Shown here: in pieces, positions 7,966-17,486 of the stretch
How positions within the stretch are numbered: the first letter of the stretch is position 1
Layout: each line of letters starts with the position of its first letter
Source: Micromonospora sp. Llam0
GTDB taxonomy: Bacteria > Actinomycetota > Actinomycetes > Mycobacteriales > Micromonosporaceae
DNA length: 64,000 nt
Assembly (NCBI RefSeq): GCF_003751085.1
Contig: NZ_RJJY01000002.1
Coordinates: 372,001 to 436,000 of the forward strand
Direction of reading: 5' to 3'
Notes under the pieces: model-generated
Database searches by the model: none
The model's input: only the letters and a program-made list of their open reading frames with translations
What the model was told of the DNA's origin: nothing
Made by a program: the position numbers and the translations under genes

Positions 7966-9032
7966 GGCGCGACCAGGCACGGGCAGCCCGGGACCGTACG
8001 GTCGGTGCCTGCCTGGCCGCGCTCGACGACGACGAGCTTGCCGACCTGCTGACCGGAGCGACCCCGGTCGGCACCGGTATGGGCGGCACGACGGCGACCA
8101 TGTCGGTCGCCGGCGTACCGGTGTTCGTCAAACGGGTGCCGCTGACCGAGGTGGAGCAGGGACCAGGCAACTTCGGCTCGACCCGCAACGTCTTCGGGCT
8201 TCCGACCTTCTACCAGTACGGATTCGGCTCCACCGGATTCGGCGCGTGGCGGGAACTGGCAGCGCACCAGTTGGTCTCGGACTGCGTGCGGCAGGGCCGG
8301 TTCGCCGGCTTCCCGCTGCTGCACCACTGGCGCAGACTGCCGCGACCGGCGGTGGCTTCGGCGCCCACACCGTTGTCCACGGAGGATTCGATCGACACCT
8401 GGGTACGCCGCTGGGGCGACTCGGCGGCGGTGCGGGACCGGCTCACCGCAATCGCCGAGGCGTCGGCCAGCCTCGTGCTGTTCATCGAACACATCCCGTA
8501 CCAGGTGGACACCTGGCTGGCCGAGCAGGCCCGCTCCGACGATCGGGCTGGTCCTGCGGATCGGATCGCCGCCGCATACGACCTGGTCGACCGGTCGTTG
8601 CGGGCTGGGACGCGGGTCATGTCGGCGCACGGTTTCGTGCACTTCGACGCACACTTCCGCAACTTGCTGACGGATGGCCGGCGGATCTACTTCGCCGACT
8701 TCGGCCTGGCGGTCCACTCCGGATTCGAGCTCAGCCCGGCAGAGTCGGACTTCCTGCACCGGCACCGCGACTACGACCGGTGCTACACCGCCGCCCACCT
8801 GACGTTCTCGCTGATCGGCAACGCGCTCGGGCTGGCCTGGCCGGACGGCCTCGAATACCTGCGGGCCGGCCGGGCGGCCGGCTATCCGGACCTGCCGGCG
8901 GCAGCCCGCGCACTGGTGCGGCGGGACGCGCGGATCGCCGAGACCATGGGGAGCTTCTGGCACCGGATGCTCCAGGACCGGACGACGTCCTACCCGTACG
9001 TCGAACTCGAAGCGGCGCTCGCGGCGCGGTGA
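7953..9032 (+). CDS. Protein-kinase-fold phosphotransferase
   Basis: A 359-residue protein with kinase-fold signatures: an ATP-binding lysine in VFVKRVPL, a catalytic loop HFDAHFRN (Asp232, Asn237) and the metal-binding DFG-like FADFGLA (Asp249). It looks like a small-molecule or protein kinase of the choline-kinase/serine-kinase fold. The substrate is unknown. The start may be GTG 7953, overlapping the previous gene by 13 bases, or TTG 7962, which would give a 4-base TTGA overlap. The tight coupling suggests it works with the membrane protein upstream. Confidence 0.65.
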   Translation: MGRLRRDQARAARDRTVGACLAALDDDELADLLTGATPVGTGMGGTTATMSVAGVPVFVKRVPLTEVEQGPGNFGSTRNVFGLPTFYQYGFGSTGFGAWRELAAHQLVSDCVRQGRFAGFPLLHHWRRLPRPAVASAPTPLSTEDSIDTWVRRWGDSAAVRDRLTAIAEASASLVLFIEHIPYQVDTWLAEQARSDDRAGPADRIAAAYDLVDRSLRAGTRVMSAHGFVHFDAHFRNLLTDGRRIYFADFGLAVHSGFELSPAESDFLHRHRDYDRCYTAAHLTFSLIGNALGLAWPDGLEYLRAGRAAGYPDLPAAARALVRRDARIAETMGSFWHRMLQDRTTSYPYVELEAALAAR

Positions 9033-9225
9033 CCACCGGTTGGGACACCGACGGCGGTCGGCCACCGGTACCGGCTCCGGTCGCCGATCGACGTCGAAGA
9101 TCCCCGTTTCGGATCGTGAGGGGTTGACGGCGGGGAGTCATCGACATCAACATGTTCGCCATTGGCGTTCAGCGATCTTCGATGCCAACCGGTTGATCCC
9201 GGCCCTGCGATCCAGGAGACGATCG

Positions 9226-12200
9226 ATGTCAGGACGCAAGCCCTCCCTATCACGACTATTGCCCCGGGCACGCCGCCTGCTGGCCGTCACCGCTGGTGCC
9301 GTGCTGGCCGGCGGGCTGCTCGGCGTACCGCTGCCCGTCTCGGCCGCGCCCACCGACGGCGGTGCCGACGCCCCCGGTGCCGGCACCGCCGCAGTTGCCG
9401 AGGAGCTACAGGCCACAGTCGCCGAATCGACCGGCGACCGGGTCCAGGCGCTGCTGATGCTGCCCAACCCGCAGCGCTATCCGACCAACCCGGACACCGC
9501 CGTCGACCAGCTGCGCGCCCACTCCGAGGAGATCCAGGCCGAGGTCGAAACGGCGCTGGAGGAACACGCCGAGACCGCCGGCGACGTACGGGTGGTCAAC
9601 CGCTTCTGGATCACCAACATGCTGCTCGTCGAGTTCACCGCCGACGCCGCCCGGCTGTCTGCGCTGGCGAGCCTGCCCGGCGTGCAACGGGTGCTACCGA
9701 ACTTCACCCTGAGCGTGCCGGAGACCGAGATGACCGCCGCTGCCGACCCGGCCGCGTCGATCATCGACGACCGGATCACCTGGGGCATGGACCGCATCGG
9801 CGCCGAGCAGGTGTGGACCGAACTCGGTCTGGACGGCACCGGTGTCCGGGTGGTCACCCTCGACACCGGGGTCGCCATCGACCACCCCGACCTGGTCGGC
9901 AAGATGGCCACCGACGACCCGACCGACCCGACCTACCCGGGCGGCTGGATGGAGTTCAGCTCCGCCGGCGGTCTGGTCGCCTCGGAGCCGCACGACTCGT
10001 CCACCCACGGTACGCACGTCTCCGGCACCATCCACGGTGGTGCGGCGTCCGGCGTGATAATCGGCGGCGCGCCCGGTGCCGAGATGGCGCACGGCCTGGT
10101 GATCCCCGGCGGAAGCGGCTCCTTCGCCCAGGTCGCCGCCGGCATGCAGTGGGCGGTCGCACCGACCGACTCGGCCGGCAACCCGGCGGGCCGCCCGGCC
10201 GACGTGGTCAGCATGTCGCTCGGCGCACCGAGCTACTCGACGGAGATGGTCGCCCCGACCCGGGCGATCGTCGCCGCCGGCGCGTTCCCGTCGTTCGCCA
10301 TCGGCAACGAGGACATCCTCGGCAGCTGCGGCGTCGGTTCGTCCAGCCCCGGCAACGTGTACGAGGCCGTCGGCGTCGGTGCCACCGACATCGACGACAA
10401 CGTCGCCGACTTCTCCTGCGGCAACGTGGTCAACAAGTCCAGCTGGGCCAGCCCGCCCGCGGACTGGCCGGACAGCTGGGTCACCCCGGACCTGTCCGCC
10501 CCGGGCGACGAGGTGTGGTCGGCCAGCCCGGACGGCGGCTACCGCTACGCCAGCGGCACCTCGATGGCGACCCCGCACACCAGCGCGGTCGCCGCGCTGC
10601 TGCTGCAGGGCGCGCCGGAGCTCAGCGTCGACGCCACCCGCACCGCACTGATCGACACCGCGTTCTGGGACGACCGGTACGCCGACGTGGCACCGGACAC
10701 CCGGTACGGCCACGGCCGGATCGACGCGTACGCCGCCGCCGTGCAGGTGGCGCTCGACAGTGGCGTCACCGGCCAGGTCACCACCGCCGGCACCGGTGCC
10801 CCGGTCGCCGACGCCACCGTCACCGTCACGCCGGGCGGGGCCTCGGTACGTACCGGTGACGACGGCACCTTCACCCTGCGGCTGGCGCCCGGCAGCTACA
10901 CGCTGACCGCCGCCGCGTTCGGACACGAGACCGCCAGCGTCGCCGACGTCGTCGTGGTCGAGGAGTCGTTCACCACCGTCGAACTGGCGATGGTGCCGCT
11001 GCCGATCGGGGTGGTCACCGGTGCCGCGACGTTCGACGAGAGCGGCCACGGCGTACCCGGGGTGACGGTCACGGTCTCCGCCGACGGCGCGCCGGTCGGC
11101 AGCCCGGTGGTCACCGGCACCGACGGCAGCTACCGGCTCGAACTGCCGGCCGGCAGTTACCGGATCACCGCCGGCCATCCCCGGTTCGACGTCTCCCCGG
11201 CCGTCGAGGTGACCATTCCGGAGGGCGGCGCGGTCACCGCCGACTTCACGCTCAGCCCGCCGCCGCAGACGGTCGCCCTGGTCGGCAGCTACGTCGACAC
11301 GTACGCCGACGAGATCTTCGCTCCGCGCGGCATCGAGACGGTGATCTACGACTGGGACGAGCTGGTGGCCGCCGCCGACCATCCGGTCGTGGTGCTCGGC
11401 TACGGGGTGAGCAGCGACTACGACGAGGCGACCTTCCAGGCGTTCCTGGACGCCACCGACGCCGCCGGCACCGGGGTGATCTTTACCGATCACGCCTACA
11501 GCACCGGCAACGGCATCCGGCAGCTGTCCCAGCACACCGGGCAGCCCGTCTCGACCGGCTCCAACACCGGCGGGACCGGTGTCGCCGAGTCGTACTACGA
11601 GGTGACCGCCGAACACCCGATCCTCGACGGGTACACCGTCGGTGACCGGATTCCGCTGGACGACAGCACCCAGGCCAAGTGGATCGCCTGGTTCGGCGAC
11701 TACTCCGGCGACGGCCGGCAGACCCTCGCCGACCTGGGCCGCAGCGACACCACCGGGATCTACGGCGGCGGCATCGGCGTCGACCAGCGGGCCACCAACC
11801 GGCACGTGCTGCTGTCCACCCACGGTGTGTCGGTGACCCGCGGCCCGGTCGACTGGACCGAGCAGGCCACCCAGCTGTTCCTCGACGCGATCGACTGGGC
11901 GGCCCGCCCGGCCGAGGAGGGGCAGCCGTACTTCGCCGTGCACGGGTTGACGGTCGACCCGGAGGTGGTGAAGAGCAACGAACCGGTACGGGTCACCGCC
12001 CAGGTGAAGAACATCGGCGCGGCGGCCGGTCCGTACCAGGCGGTGCTGCGGGTCGACGGTGAGTCGGCGGCGACCACCACGGTCAACCTCGGCTCCGGCG
12101 TCAACCAGACGGTCAGCTGGACGGTGCAGCGGGCCGAGCTCGGCAGCTACGCCGTGACGCTCGAGTACCTGACCGGGTCGTTCCGGGTGCGTCCGCCCCG

Positions 12201-13530
12201 GGTGAGCCTCACCGCGCGTACCGTCGACGCTCCGGACGCCGAGCCCGGCCCGCTGGCCGGCGCCGCGGTCGAGCTGGTCCACGACGGCGTCGTGATCCCG
12301 GTCGGCGCCACCGACGACGCCGGCACCCTCACCTTCGAGACGCCGGCCGCCGTCGACCGCTACACCCTGGTGGTGCGCAAGGCCGCGACCGACGGTGGTA
12401 CGTCGTACCTGCTGCACAAGGTGATCACGGTGTTCGACGACGACGAGGTGCTGTTCGCGCCCCGGGTGCTGGCCGGTGGGCCGGCCGGGGCCGAGGCGGC
12501 CCAGGACCTGTCGACCCGGGTGGACCTCGCCGCCGACCTGGTCGGCGGCAACCATGAGGCGACCGTCTACCTGCGCCCGGCCGGCACCGCGCCGTGGGCG
12601 TACTCGTTCGGGCCCGGACCGCTGGTCGCGACGCTGGACAGCTACCAGGCGGTCACCGTGCACCAGCTGCCCCGGTTGGAGCGTGACTGGTGGCTGGTCA
12701 GCGAGATCCTGCCGGAGATGGACTGGATCGACCCGTTCGACGCCACGTTCGGCTTCGGCGGCGCGGCGCAGGTCGAGCTGGCCGCGTCGACGCCGGAACC
12801 GGGCTCGGTCGAGGTGGACTGGTCGGTGACCGACGCGCACGGGCACCCGTTCGCGACGGTGCGCGCCACCGACGTGCGGCCGTTCGCCGACCTGCCGGCG
12901 GTGACCCGCCTGGAGGACGTCGTGCCGGCGGTCCGGGCGTTGGCGCCCAACGAGGCCCGGCCGGTGCTGCGGCTGTCCGACCCGACCGGAGCGGAGATCC
13001 GGGCCGGCTACCTCGACTGGTCGGCTCAGCCGTACGGGTTCGAGGTCGACGACCCGCAGCCCGGTCGGTACCAGCTCCAACTGGAGCTGGACACCGGCTG
13101 GTACAGCGGGCTGGTCGACGCCGAGTCGTCTCTGGTGCTGGCCGAGGCGGCGACGATCACCTCGACCTACCCGCAGACCGCCGAGGTGGACGGCTGGTTC
13201 CACCCGGAGGTCCGGGTGGTCAACCCGAGCGGGGTCGACCAGGGCACCGCCGAGTCGACGCTGACGGTCACCCACCCCGACGGTGACCTGCTGGCCCGCG
13301 ACGTCGCGGTGCAGCTGCGGGTCGACGGGGCCTGGGTACGGATTCCGCTGGCCGTGCAGGACGGCGCCCTGGTCGGCACCATCTCGCCGGAGGTGGCACT
13401 GACCGCCGGCACCGACCTGACCTGGGAGCTGCACGTCCGCACCCGCCGGCCCGGCGAGTTCACCTTCACCCACCAGCTGACCGGTGGTGCGGTGGCGGTG
13501 ACCGCCAGCTCGGCGGTGACGGTGAGCTGA
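9226..13530 (+). CDS. Large secreted S8 (subtilisin) protease, multidomain
   Basis: A secreted protein of 1434 residues. After a long signal peptide ending near VSAAP comes an I9-like prodomain (residues about 60-165), then the peptidase S8 domain with the triad Asp213 (TLDTG), His261 (HGTHVSG) and Ser446 (GTSMATP). Two carboxypeptidase-regulatory-like beta-sandwich repeats follow (near 515-680, each with DG(T/S)(F/Y)xLxL), then a DUF4350-like or ThuA-like domain (VALVGSYVDTY ...), a CARDB-type domain (FAVHGLTVDPEVVKSNEPV) and further beta-rich domains to the end. ATG at 9226 is preceded by AGGAG. It is probably an extracellular or wall-associated protease with adhesion modules. A strong terminator follows. 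Confidence 0.9.
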   Translation: MSGRKPSLSRLLPRARRLLAVTAGAVLAGGLLGVPLPVSAAPTDGGADAPGAGTAAVAEELQATVAESTGDRVQALLMLPNPQRYPTNPDTAVDQLRAHSEEIQAEVETALEEHAETAGDVRVVNRFWITNMLLVEFTADAARLSALASLPGVQRVLPNFTLSVPETEMTAAADPAASIIDDRITWGMDRIGAEQVWTELGLDGTGVRVVTLDTGVAIDHPDLVGKMATDDPTDPTYPGGWMEFSSAGGLVASEPHDSSTHGTHVSGTIHGGAASGVIIGGAPGAEMAHGLVIPGGSGSFAQVAAGMQWAVAPTDSAGNPAGRPADVVSMSLGAPSYSTEMVAPTRAIVAAGAFPSFAIGNEDILGSCGVGSSSPGNVYEAVGVGATDIDDNVADFSCGNVVNKSSWASPPADWPDSWVTPDLSAPGDEVWSASPDGGYRYASGTSMATPHTSAVAALLLQGAPELSVDATRTALIDTAFWDDRYADVAPDTRYGHGRIDAYAAAVQVALDSGVTGQVTTAGTGAPVADATVTVTPGGASVRTGDDGTFTLRLAPGSYTLTAAAFGHETASVADVVVVEESFTTVELAMVPLPIGVVTGAATFDESGHGVPGVTVTVSADGAPVGSPVVTGTDGSYRLELPAGSYRITAGHPRFDVSPAVEVTIPEGGAVTADFTLSPPPQTVALVGSYVDTYADEIFAPRGIETVIYDWDELVAAADHPVVVLGYGVSSDYDEATFQAFLDATDAAGTGVIFTDHAYSTGNGIRQLSQHTGQPVSTGSNTGGTGVAESYYEVTAEHPILDGYTVGDRIPLDDSTQAKWIAWFGDYSGDGRQTLADLGRSDTTGIYGGGIGVDQRATNRHVLLSTHGVSVTRGPVDWTEQATQLFLDAIDWAARPAEEGQPYFAVHGLTVDPEVVKSNEPVRVTAQVKNIGAAAGPYQAVLRVDGESAATTTVNLGSGVNQTVSWTVQRAELGSYAVTLEYLTGSFRVRPPRVSLTARTVDAPDAEPGPLAGAAVELVHDGVVIPVGATDDAGTLTFETPAAVDRYTLVVRKAATDGGTSYLLHKVITVFDDDEVLFAPRVLAGGPAGAEAAQDLSTRVDLAADLVGGNHEATVYLRPAGTAPWAYSFGPGPLVATLDSYQAVTVHQLPRLERDWWLVSEILPEMDWIDPFDATFGFGGAAQVELAASTPEPGSVEVDWSVTDAHGHPFATVRATDVRPFADLPAVTRLEDVVPAVRALAPNEARPVLRLSDPTGAEIRAGYLDWSAQPYGFEVDDPQPGRYQLQLELDTGWYSGLVDAESSLVLAEAATITSTYPQTAEVDGWFHPEVRVVNPSGVDQGTAESTLTVTHPDGDLLARDVAVQLRVDGAWVRIPLAVQDGALVGTISPEVALTAGTDLTWELHVRTRRPGEFTFTHQLTGGAVAVTASSAVTVS

Positions 13531-13556
13531 TGATGTCCGGCAGGTAGGCATCCGCG

Positions 13557-13596
13557 CCGGCCGCGCGACCCCCGGGTCAGGGGGTCGCGCGGCCGG
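13557..13596. terminator. Strong terminator hairpin after the S8 protease
   Basis: A perfect 16-base-pair stem (13557-13572 with 13581-13596) with an 8-base loop lies 26 bases after the protease stop. Only 18 bases separate it from the next start codon, so the lipid kinase promoter must overlap the hairpin, or the kinase depends on readthrough. Confidence 0.75.
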
Positions 13597-13614
13597 TGAG
13601 GATAAGGTCTGGCC

Positions 13615-14544
13615 GTGCGGACCAAGCAGGAGTTGAGCGACGCCATCCGGCAGCGACGGCGGGCGGTGCTGATCGTCAACGCCAAGTCCCGCCGGGGCCG
13701 CCAGTTCTACACCGACGCCGTCCGGCGGCTGACCGACGCCGGCTTCGAGCTGATCGCCAGCTACCCGGTCGACGAGCCGGGTGAGCTGGAACGCAGCCTG
13801 GACGAGGCGGTCCGGATGGCCCCGGACCTGCTGATCGCCGGCGGCGGGGACGGCACCATCGGGGCCGCCGCCCGGCTGCTCGCCCACCGTGACATCGCGC
13901 TCGGGCTGCTGCCGTTGGGCACCACCAACAACTTCGCCCGTACCCTCGGGATCCCGATCGACCTGGACGCGGCGGTCCGCGTGATCAGCTCCGGCAAGGT
14001 GATCGACGTCGATCTCGGCCTCGCCGGCGACCTGCCGTTCGCCAACCACGTCGGCATCGGGTTGTCCGCCGAGGTGATGCTGCGCACCCCGCCCCGGCTG
14101 AAACGCGTGGTCGGCAAGTTCGCCTATCCGGCGACGGCGGCGGCGTTGATGGCCCGGCACCGTCCGCTACGGGTCAGCGTCCGTACCGCCAGCAGCAACC
14201 GGGACTTCCAGACCCACCAGTTGTACGTCGCCAACGGCGGTCACCAGGCCGGCCGGCCGATCACCGCGGATGCCAACGCCGACGACCGGCTGCTGGTCGC
14301 GTACCCGGTAGGTGGTGCGACCCGGCACAGCCTGCTGGGCGCGACGGTACGCAACGCGGCGACCGGGCACCGGCGTACCCTGCGGCACGACCCGTTCCTC
14401 GCGGTCGGCGAACTGCTGGTCGAGACGGATCGGCCGGCGCCGGTGGAGATCGACGGTGAGGTGTGTGGTGAGACCCCGATCCGGCTGCGGGTCGACGCCA
14501 ACGCGTTGCGGGTGATGGCTGCGGCCGGGACCGTCGACCACTGA
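13615..14544 (+). CDS. Diacylglycerol kinase family lipid kinase
   Basis: A 309-residue protein of the DagK/YegS/sphingosine-kinase family. The ATP-binding loop is plain as GGGDGT at residues 76-81, followed by LLPLGTTNNFAR, the second conserved nucleotide motif. The C-terminal beta-sandwich ends with EIDGEVCGETPIRL, also typical. It should phosphorylate a lipid hydroxyl at the inner face of the membrane; the natural lipid is not deducible. GTG at 13615 is the only reasonable start. It begins just after a strong terminator and ends facing the GH127 gene. Confidence 0.85.
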   Translation: MRTKQELSDAIRQRRRAVLIVNAKSRRGRQFYTDAVRRLTDAGFELIASYPVDEPGELERSLDEAVRMAPDLLIAGGGDGTIGAAARLLAHRDIALGLLPLGTTNNFARTLGIPIDLDAAVRVISSGKVIDVDLGLAGDLPFANHVGIGLSAEVMLRTPPRLKRVVGKFAYPATAAALMARHRPLRVSVRTASSNRDFQTHQLYVANGGHQAGRPITADANADDRLLVAYPVGGATRHSLLGATVRNAATGHRRTLRHDPFLAVGELLVETDRPAPVEIDGEVCGETPIRLRVDANALRVMAAAGTVDH

Positions 14545-14580
14545 CCCGACCGCGCGGTCGGACCGCGCGACTCCGGCCGG

Positions 14581-14684
14581 CCGTCGGGTGTCCGGCCGTC
14601 GGGTGTCCGGCCGCCGGGTGGGCCGGCCGCCGGGTGGGCCGGCCGCCGGGTGGGCCGGCCGCCGGGTGGGCCGGCCGCCGGGTG
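14581..14684. repeat. Short tandem repeat tract between convergent genes
   Basis: Two 15-base units (14581-14595, 14596-14610) are followed by four exact 16-base units (14611-14674, unit CCGCCGGGTGGGCCGG) and a partial unit to 14684. Each unit includes a GGCCGGCC-like self-complementary core, so the transcript could fold in many registers. It fills the gap between the lipid kinase and GH127 genes and may end transcription from either side. It could also be a variable-number locus. Confidence 0.7.
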
Positions 14685-14711
14685 AGGGCGACCGGCCCGA
14701 GCCGGTACGGG

Positions 14712-17468
14712 TCAGACGAACCGCCAGAGCGTGTCGTTCTGGCCGTAGTCGTCCGAGGTCACGATCTGCGCCCCCTGCGCGGTGGACCCGCCGCTGACCC
14801 CGAGCACCTTGCCGCCGTTGGCGCACTGCAGTCGGAAGTAGCCGTCGCTGCGGTACCGCAGCCGCCACCGGTGGTCGGCGGTGCCGTTGTCGTCCCACTG
14901 CAGCACCCGGGCGCCGGTCGCCGTCGACATGTTCTCCACGCCGAGCACCTTGCCGCTGTGCGAGTTGCGCAGCCGCAGGTAGCCGCCGGTGTCGGTGACC
15001 GCCGTCCACAGGTGGTCGGCGGTGCCGGTGTCACCCCACTGGATGGCCAGCCCGCCGTTGGCGGTCGACATGTTCTGCACCCCGAGCACCAGCCCGCTGG
15101 CCCGGTTCTGGATCCGCCGGGTGCCGTTCGGCAGGAACCGCCACTGGTTGTCCAGGCTGCCGTTGTCCGGGTCCTGCACCGCCTGGGCGCCGGGGGCGGT
15201 CGAGCCGCCGGTGATGGCCAGCAGCTTGCCGGTGTGCACGTTGCGCAGCTTGTGGGTGCCGTCGCCGACGTCGACGACCGTCCAGCGGTGGTCGGCGGTG
15301 CCGGTGTCGGACCACTGCAGGATGCGGGCACCGTCGGCGGTGGACATGTTCTCCACGCCGAGCACCTTGCCGCTGTGCACGTTGCGCAGCCGGATCGCGC
15401 CGCCGTCGACGATGATCTCCCAGTCGTGGTCGGCGGTGCCGTTGTCGTCCCACTGCAGGGCCAGGCCGCCGTCGGCGGTCGACATGTTCTGCACCCCGAG
15501 GACCAGGTTGCTGTTGGCGTTGACCAGCCGGAAGCTGGCCGTACCGGGGTTGCCGCCGCCGGAGCCGACGCTCCAGTAGACGGTGTAGTTGTGCCCGTGC
15601 GCGTCGTGGAACGGGCCGAGGCCGACCGACGAGCCGTTCGCGGTGGCGGTGAACGCGAGGGCGCTGGCGCTGGTCCGGGTGATCGACGCGGTGTCGAGCG
15701 AGGGAAGCCCGCTCAGGGTGCTGTTGCCGTAGTTGCCGGAGAGCACCACCGGACCGTAGGTGATCGCGGCGACGTCGGGATTGTCGTTGGCCGGCACCAT
15801 GATCACCCGCATCGGCAGTTGAACGGTTACCGTGTCGCCGGCCGACCAGGTCCGGGTCAGGCTGGCGTAGCTGCCCGGGGTGGTCGCGATGCCCTGCTGC
15901 ACACCGTTGACGCTGACCGTCGCCCCGCTGGTCCAGGCCGGGATCCGGATCCGCATCGTCCACGACCCGGCGACGTTGCCGGTGACCGTGAGGGTGGTCG
16001 TGTCGCTGGCCGGGTAGCTGGTGGTCTGGGTGACGGTGATGCCCCGCTGCGACCAGTTCAGCACCGACGGCATGAACAGGTTGACCGTCAGCGTGGTGCC
16101 GTCGTGGAAGTAGATGGAGTCGGTCAGTGCGGTGTTGACCTCCAGACCGGTGCCCTGGCAGCACCAGAAGGAGTCGTAGTCGGTGCTGTAGGTCCCGCCG
16201 CCCCAGGCCGGGCCGACGCCGCGCCGGCCGCCCGGGTTCAACGGAGTGAAATAGGTGATGTGTCCGTGGCTGCTGGTCGGGTTCTGGATGCCGATCACGT
16301 GGTTGAGCAGCGCCCGCTCGTAGAAGTCGAAGTACGCCGCTCGGCCCGGGTCGAGCAGCCACAGCTCCCGGGTGAGTTTCAGCATGTTGTACGTGTTGCA
16401 TGCCTCGCAGGTGTCGTTGCGCAGGTACCCGGCGATGGCGTCGGGTGCCCGGAAATGCTCGGCCTGGCTGTTGCCGCCGATTGCGTAGGTGTGCGCGTCG
16501 ACGGTGATGTTCCAGGCGTTGCTGGCGATGTCCCGGTAGCGGGTGGTGCCGGTGGCCTTGTACTCCCGGGCGGCACCGATCCACTTCGGCACCTGGGTGT
16601 TGGCGTGCAGCCCGTTGAGCTGGTCGGAGTTGGCGGCGAGCGGGTTGAACACGGCGGCGTGGTCGAACCGCTGCGCGGTGGTGAGCCACCGGCTGTCGCC
16701 GGTCTGCTGGTAGATGTCGGTCAGGACGGCGTTCATCCCGCCGAACTCGGTGCCGAGCATGTTCTGCATCTGGCTGCTGGACAGTCGGCCGGTACGCCAG
16801 TCGACCCAGCCGGCGAGCGAGAGCAGGACGTCGCGGGCCTGGTTGTTGCCGAGGTAGCGCCACACGTCGAGCAGGCCGGCGAGGGTCTTGTGGATGCAGT
16901 AGTACGGCACGTTGCCGTTGTTCAACGTCCGGGCCTCCAGGCTGCTGAAGTCGGACTCGGGGAACCCGGACAGGTAGCCGGCGGCGAAGCCGGCCGCGCC
17001 GTTGTTGGCCTGGCACTTGGCGAGTTCGGCCACCATGTAGTTGGCCTTGTCCCGGAAGACACTGTCGCCGGTCACCGCCCACGCGAACGCCCAGGCGCTC
17101 AGGAAGTGTCCCTGCATGTGGGTACGGAACGGAAACGTCGGGCTGTCCCAGCCGCCGTTGGACGCGGCGCCGTTGGTGGACAGCTGGTGATTGGCCCGGA
17201 AGTTGCGCAGCATCCGGTCGACGTCGACGAAGCGCAGGTAGTTGATGGTGCGGTTCTGGTTGTCCAGCCATCGGCTGGCGCTCAGCCGGGCCTGGCCGAC
17301 GTCGAATCCGTAGGCCCCCACGCCGATGTCCGGGCGGGCCGGTGCCAGGGCCGCGGCGGCCGGAGCGGCGCCGAGGACCGTGGTGGTGGTGACGCCGGTG
17401 GCGGAGACCACCGCAGTCGCGCCGGCGGCCTGCAGCAGGCGACGACGGCTGAGAAAGGACGAGCTCAT
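14712..17468 (-). CDS. GH127 beta-L-arabinofuranosidase with two ricin-type lectin domains
   Basis: A secreted 918-residue glycosidase. The N-terminus has a twin-arginine-like signal (LSRRRLLQAAGA), so export is probably by Tat. The GH127 catalytic domain spans about residues 50-630. Residues matching those known in family GH127 are Glu337 (acid/base), the zinc ligands Glu355 and Cys357 (TCEACN), and Cys436-Cys437 (WCCQGTG), where the first Cys is the nucleophile in characterised members. Six units of the GKVLGVxNMST type follow, forming two beta-trefoil carbohydrate-binding domains. It should release L-arabinofuranose from plant polymers or glycoproteins. It lies 18 bases after GH43 on the same strand, so they form an operon. 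Confidence 0.9.
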   Translation of the reverse strand: MSSSFLSRRRLLQAAGATAVVSATGVTTTTVLGAAPAAAALAPARPDIGVGAYGFDVGQARLSASRWLDNQNRTINYLRFVDVDRMLRNFRANHQLSTNGAASNGGWDSPTFPFRTHMQGHFLSAWAFAWAVTGDSVFRDKANYMVAELAKCQANNGAAGFAAGYLSGFPESDFSSLEARTLNNGNVPYYCIHKTLAGLLDVWRYLGNNQARDVLLSLAGWVDWRTGRLSSSQMQNMLGTEFGGMNAVLTDIYQQTGDSRWLTTAQRFDHAAVFNPLAANSDQLNGLHANTQVPKWIGAAREYKATGTTRYRDIASNAWNITVDAHTYAIGGNSQAEHFRAPDAIAGYLRNDTCEACNTYNMLKLTRELWLLDPGRAAYFDFYERALLNHVIGIQNPTSSHGHITYFTPLNPGGRRGVGPAWGGGTYSTDYDSFWCCQGTGLEVNTALTDSIYFHDGTTLTVNLFMPSVLNWSQRGITVTQTTSYPASDTTTLTVTGNVAGSWTMRIRIPAWTSGATVSVNGVQQGIATTPGSYASLTRTWSAGDTVTVQLPMRVIMVPANDNPDVAAITYGPVVLSGNYGNSTLSGLPSLDTASITRTSASALAFTATANGSSVGLGPFHDAHGHNYTVYWSVGSGGGNPGTASFRLVNANSNLVLGVQNMSTADGGLALQWDDNGTADHDWEIIVDGGAIRLRNVHSGKVLGVENMSTADGARILQWSDTGTADHRWTVVDVGDGTHKLRNVHTGKLLAITGGSTAPGAQAVQDPDNGSLDNQWRFLPNGTRRIQNRASGLVLGVQNMSTANGGLAIQWGDTGTADHLWTAVTDTGGYLRLRNSHSGKVLGVENMSTATGARVLQWDDNGTADHRWRLRYRSDGYFRLQCANGGKVLGVSGGSTAQGAQIVTSDDYGQNDTLWRFV

Positions 17469-17486
17469 GATCGTCTACTCCAGAGG

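Noticed and set aside
9694..14160. A 1488-codon open frame antisense to the S8 protease and lipid kinase
   Set aside because: It is a product of high GC third positions. The plus strand has complete families with catalytic residues over the same region.
14581..14684. CRISPR array
   Set aside because: The repeats are contiguous 15-16-base units with no spacers, and no cas genes are nearby.
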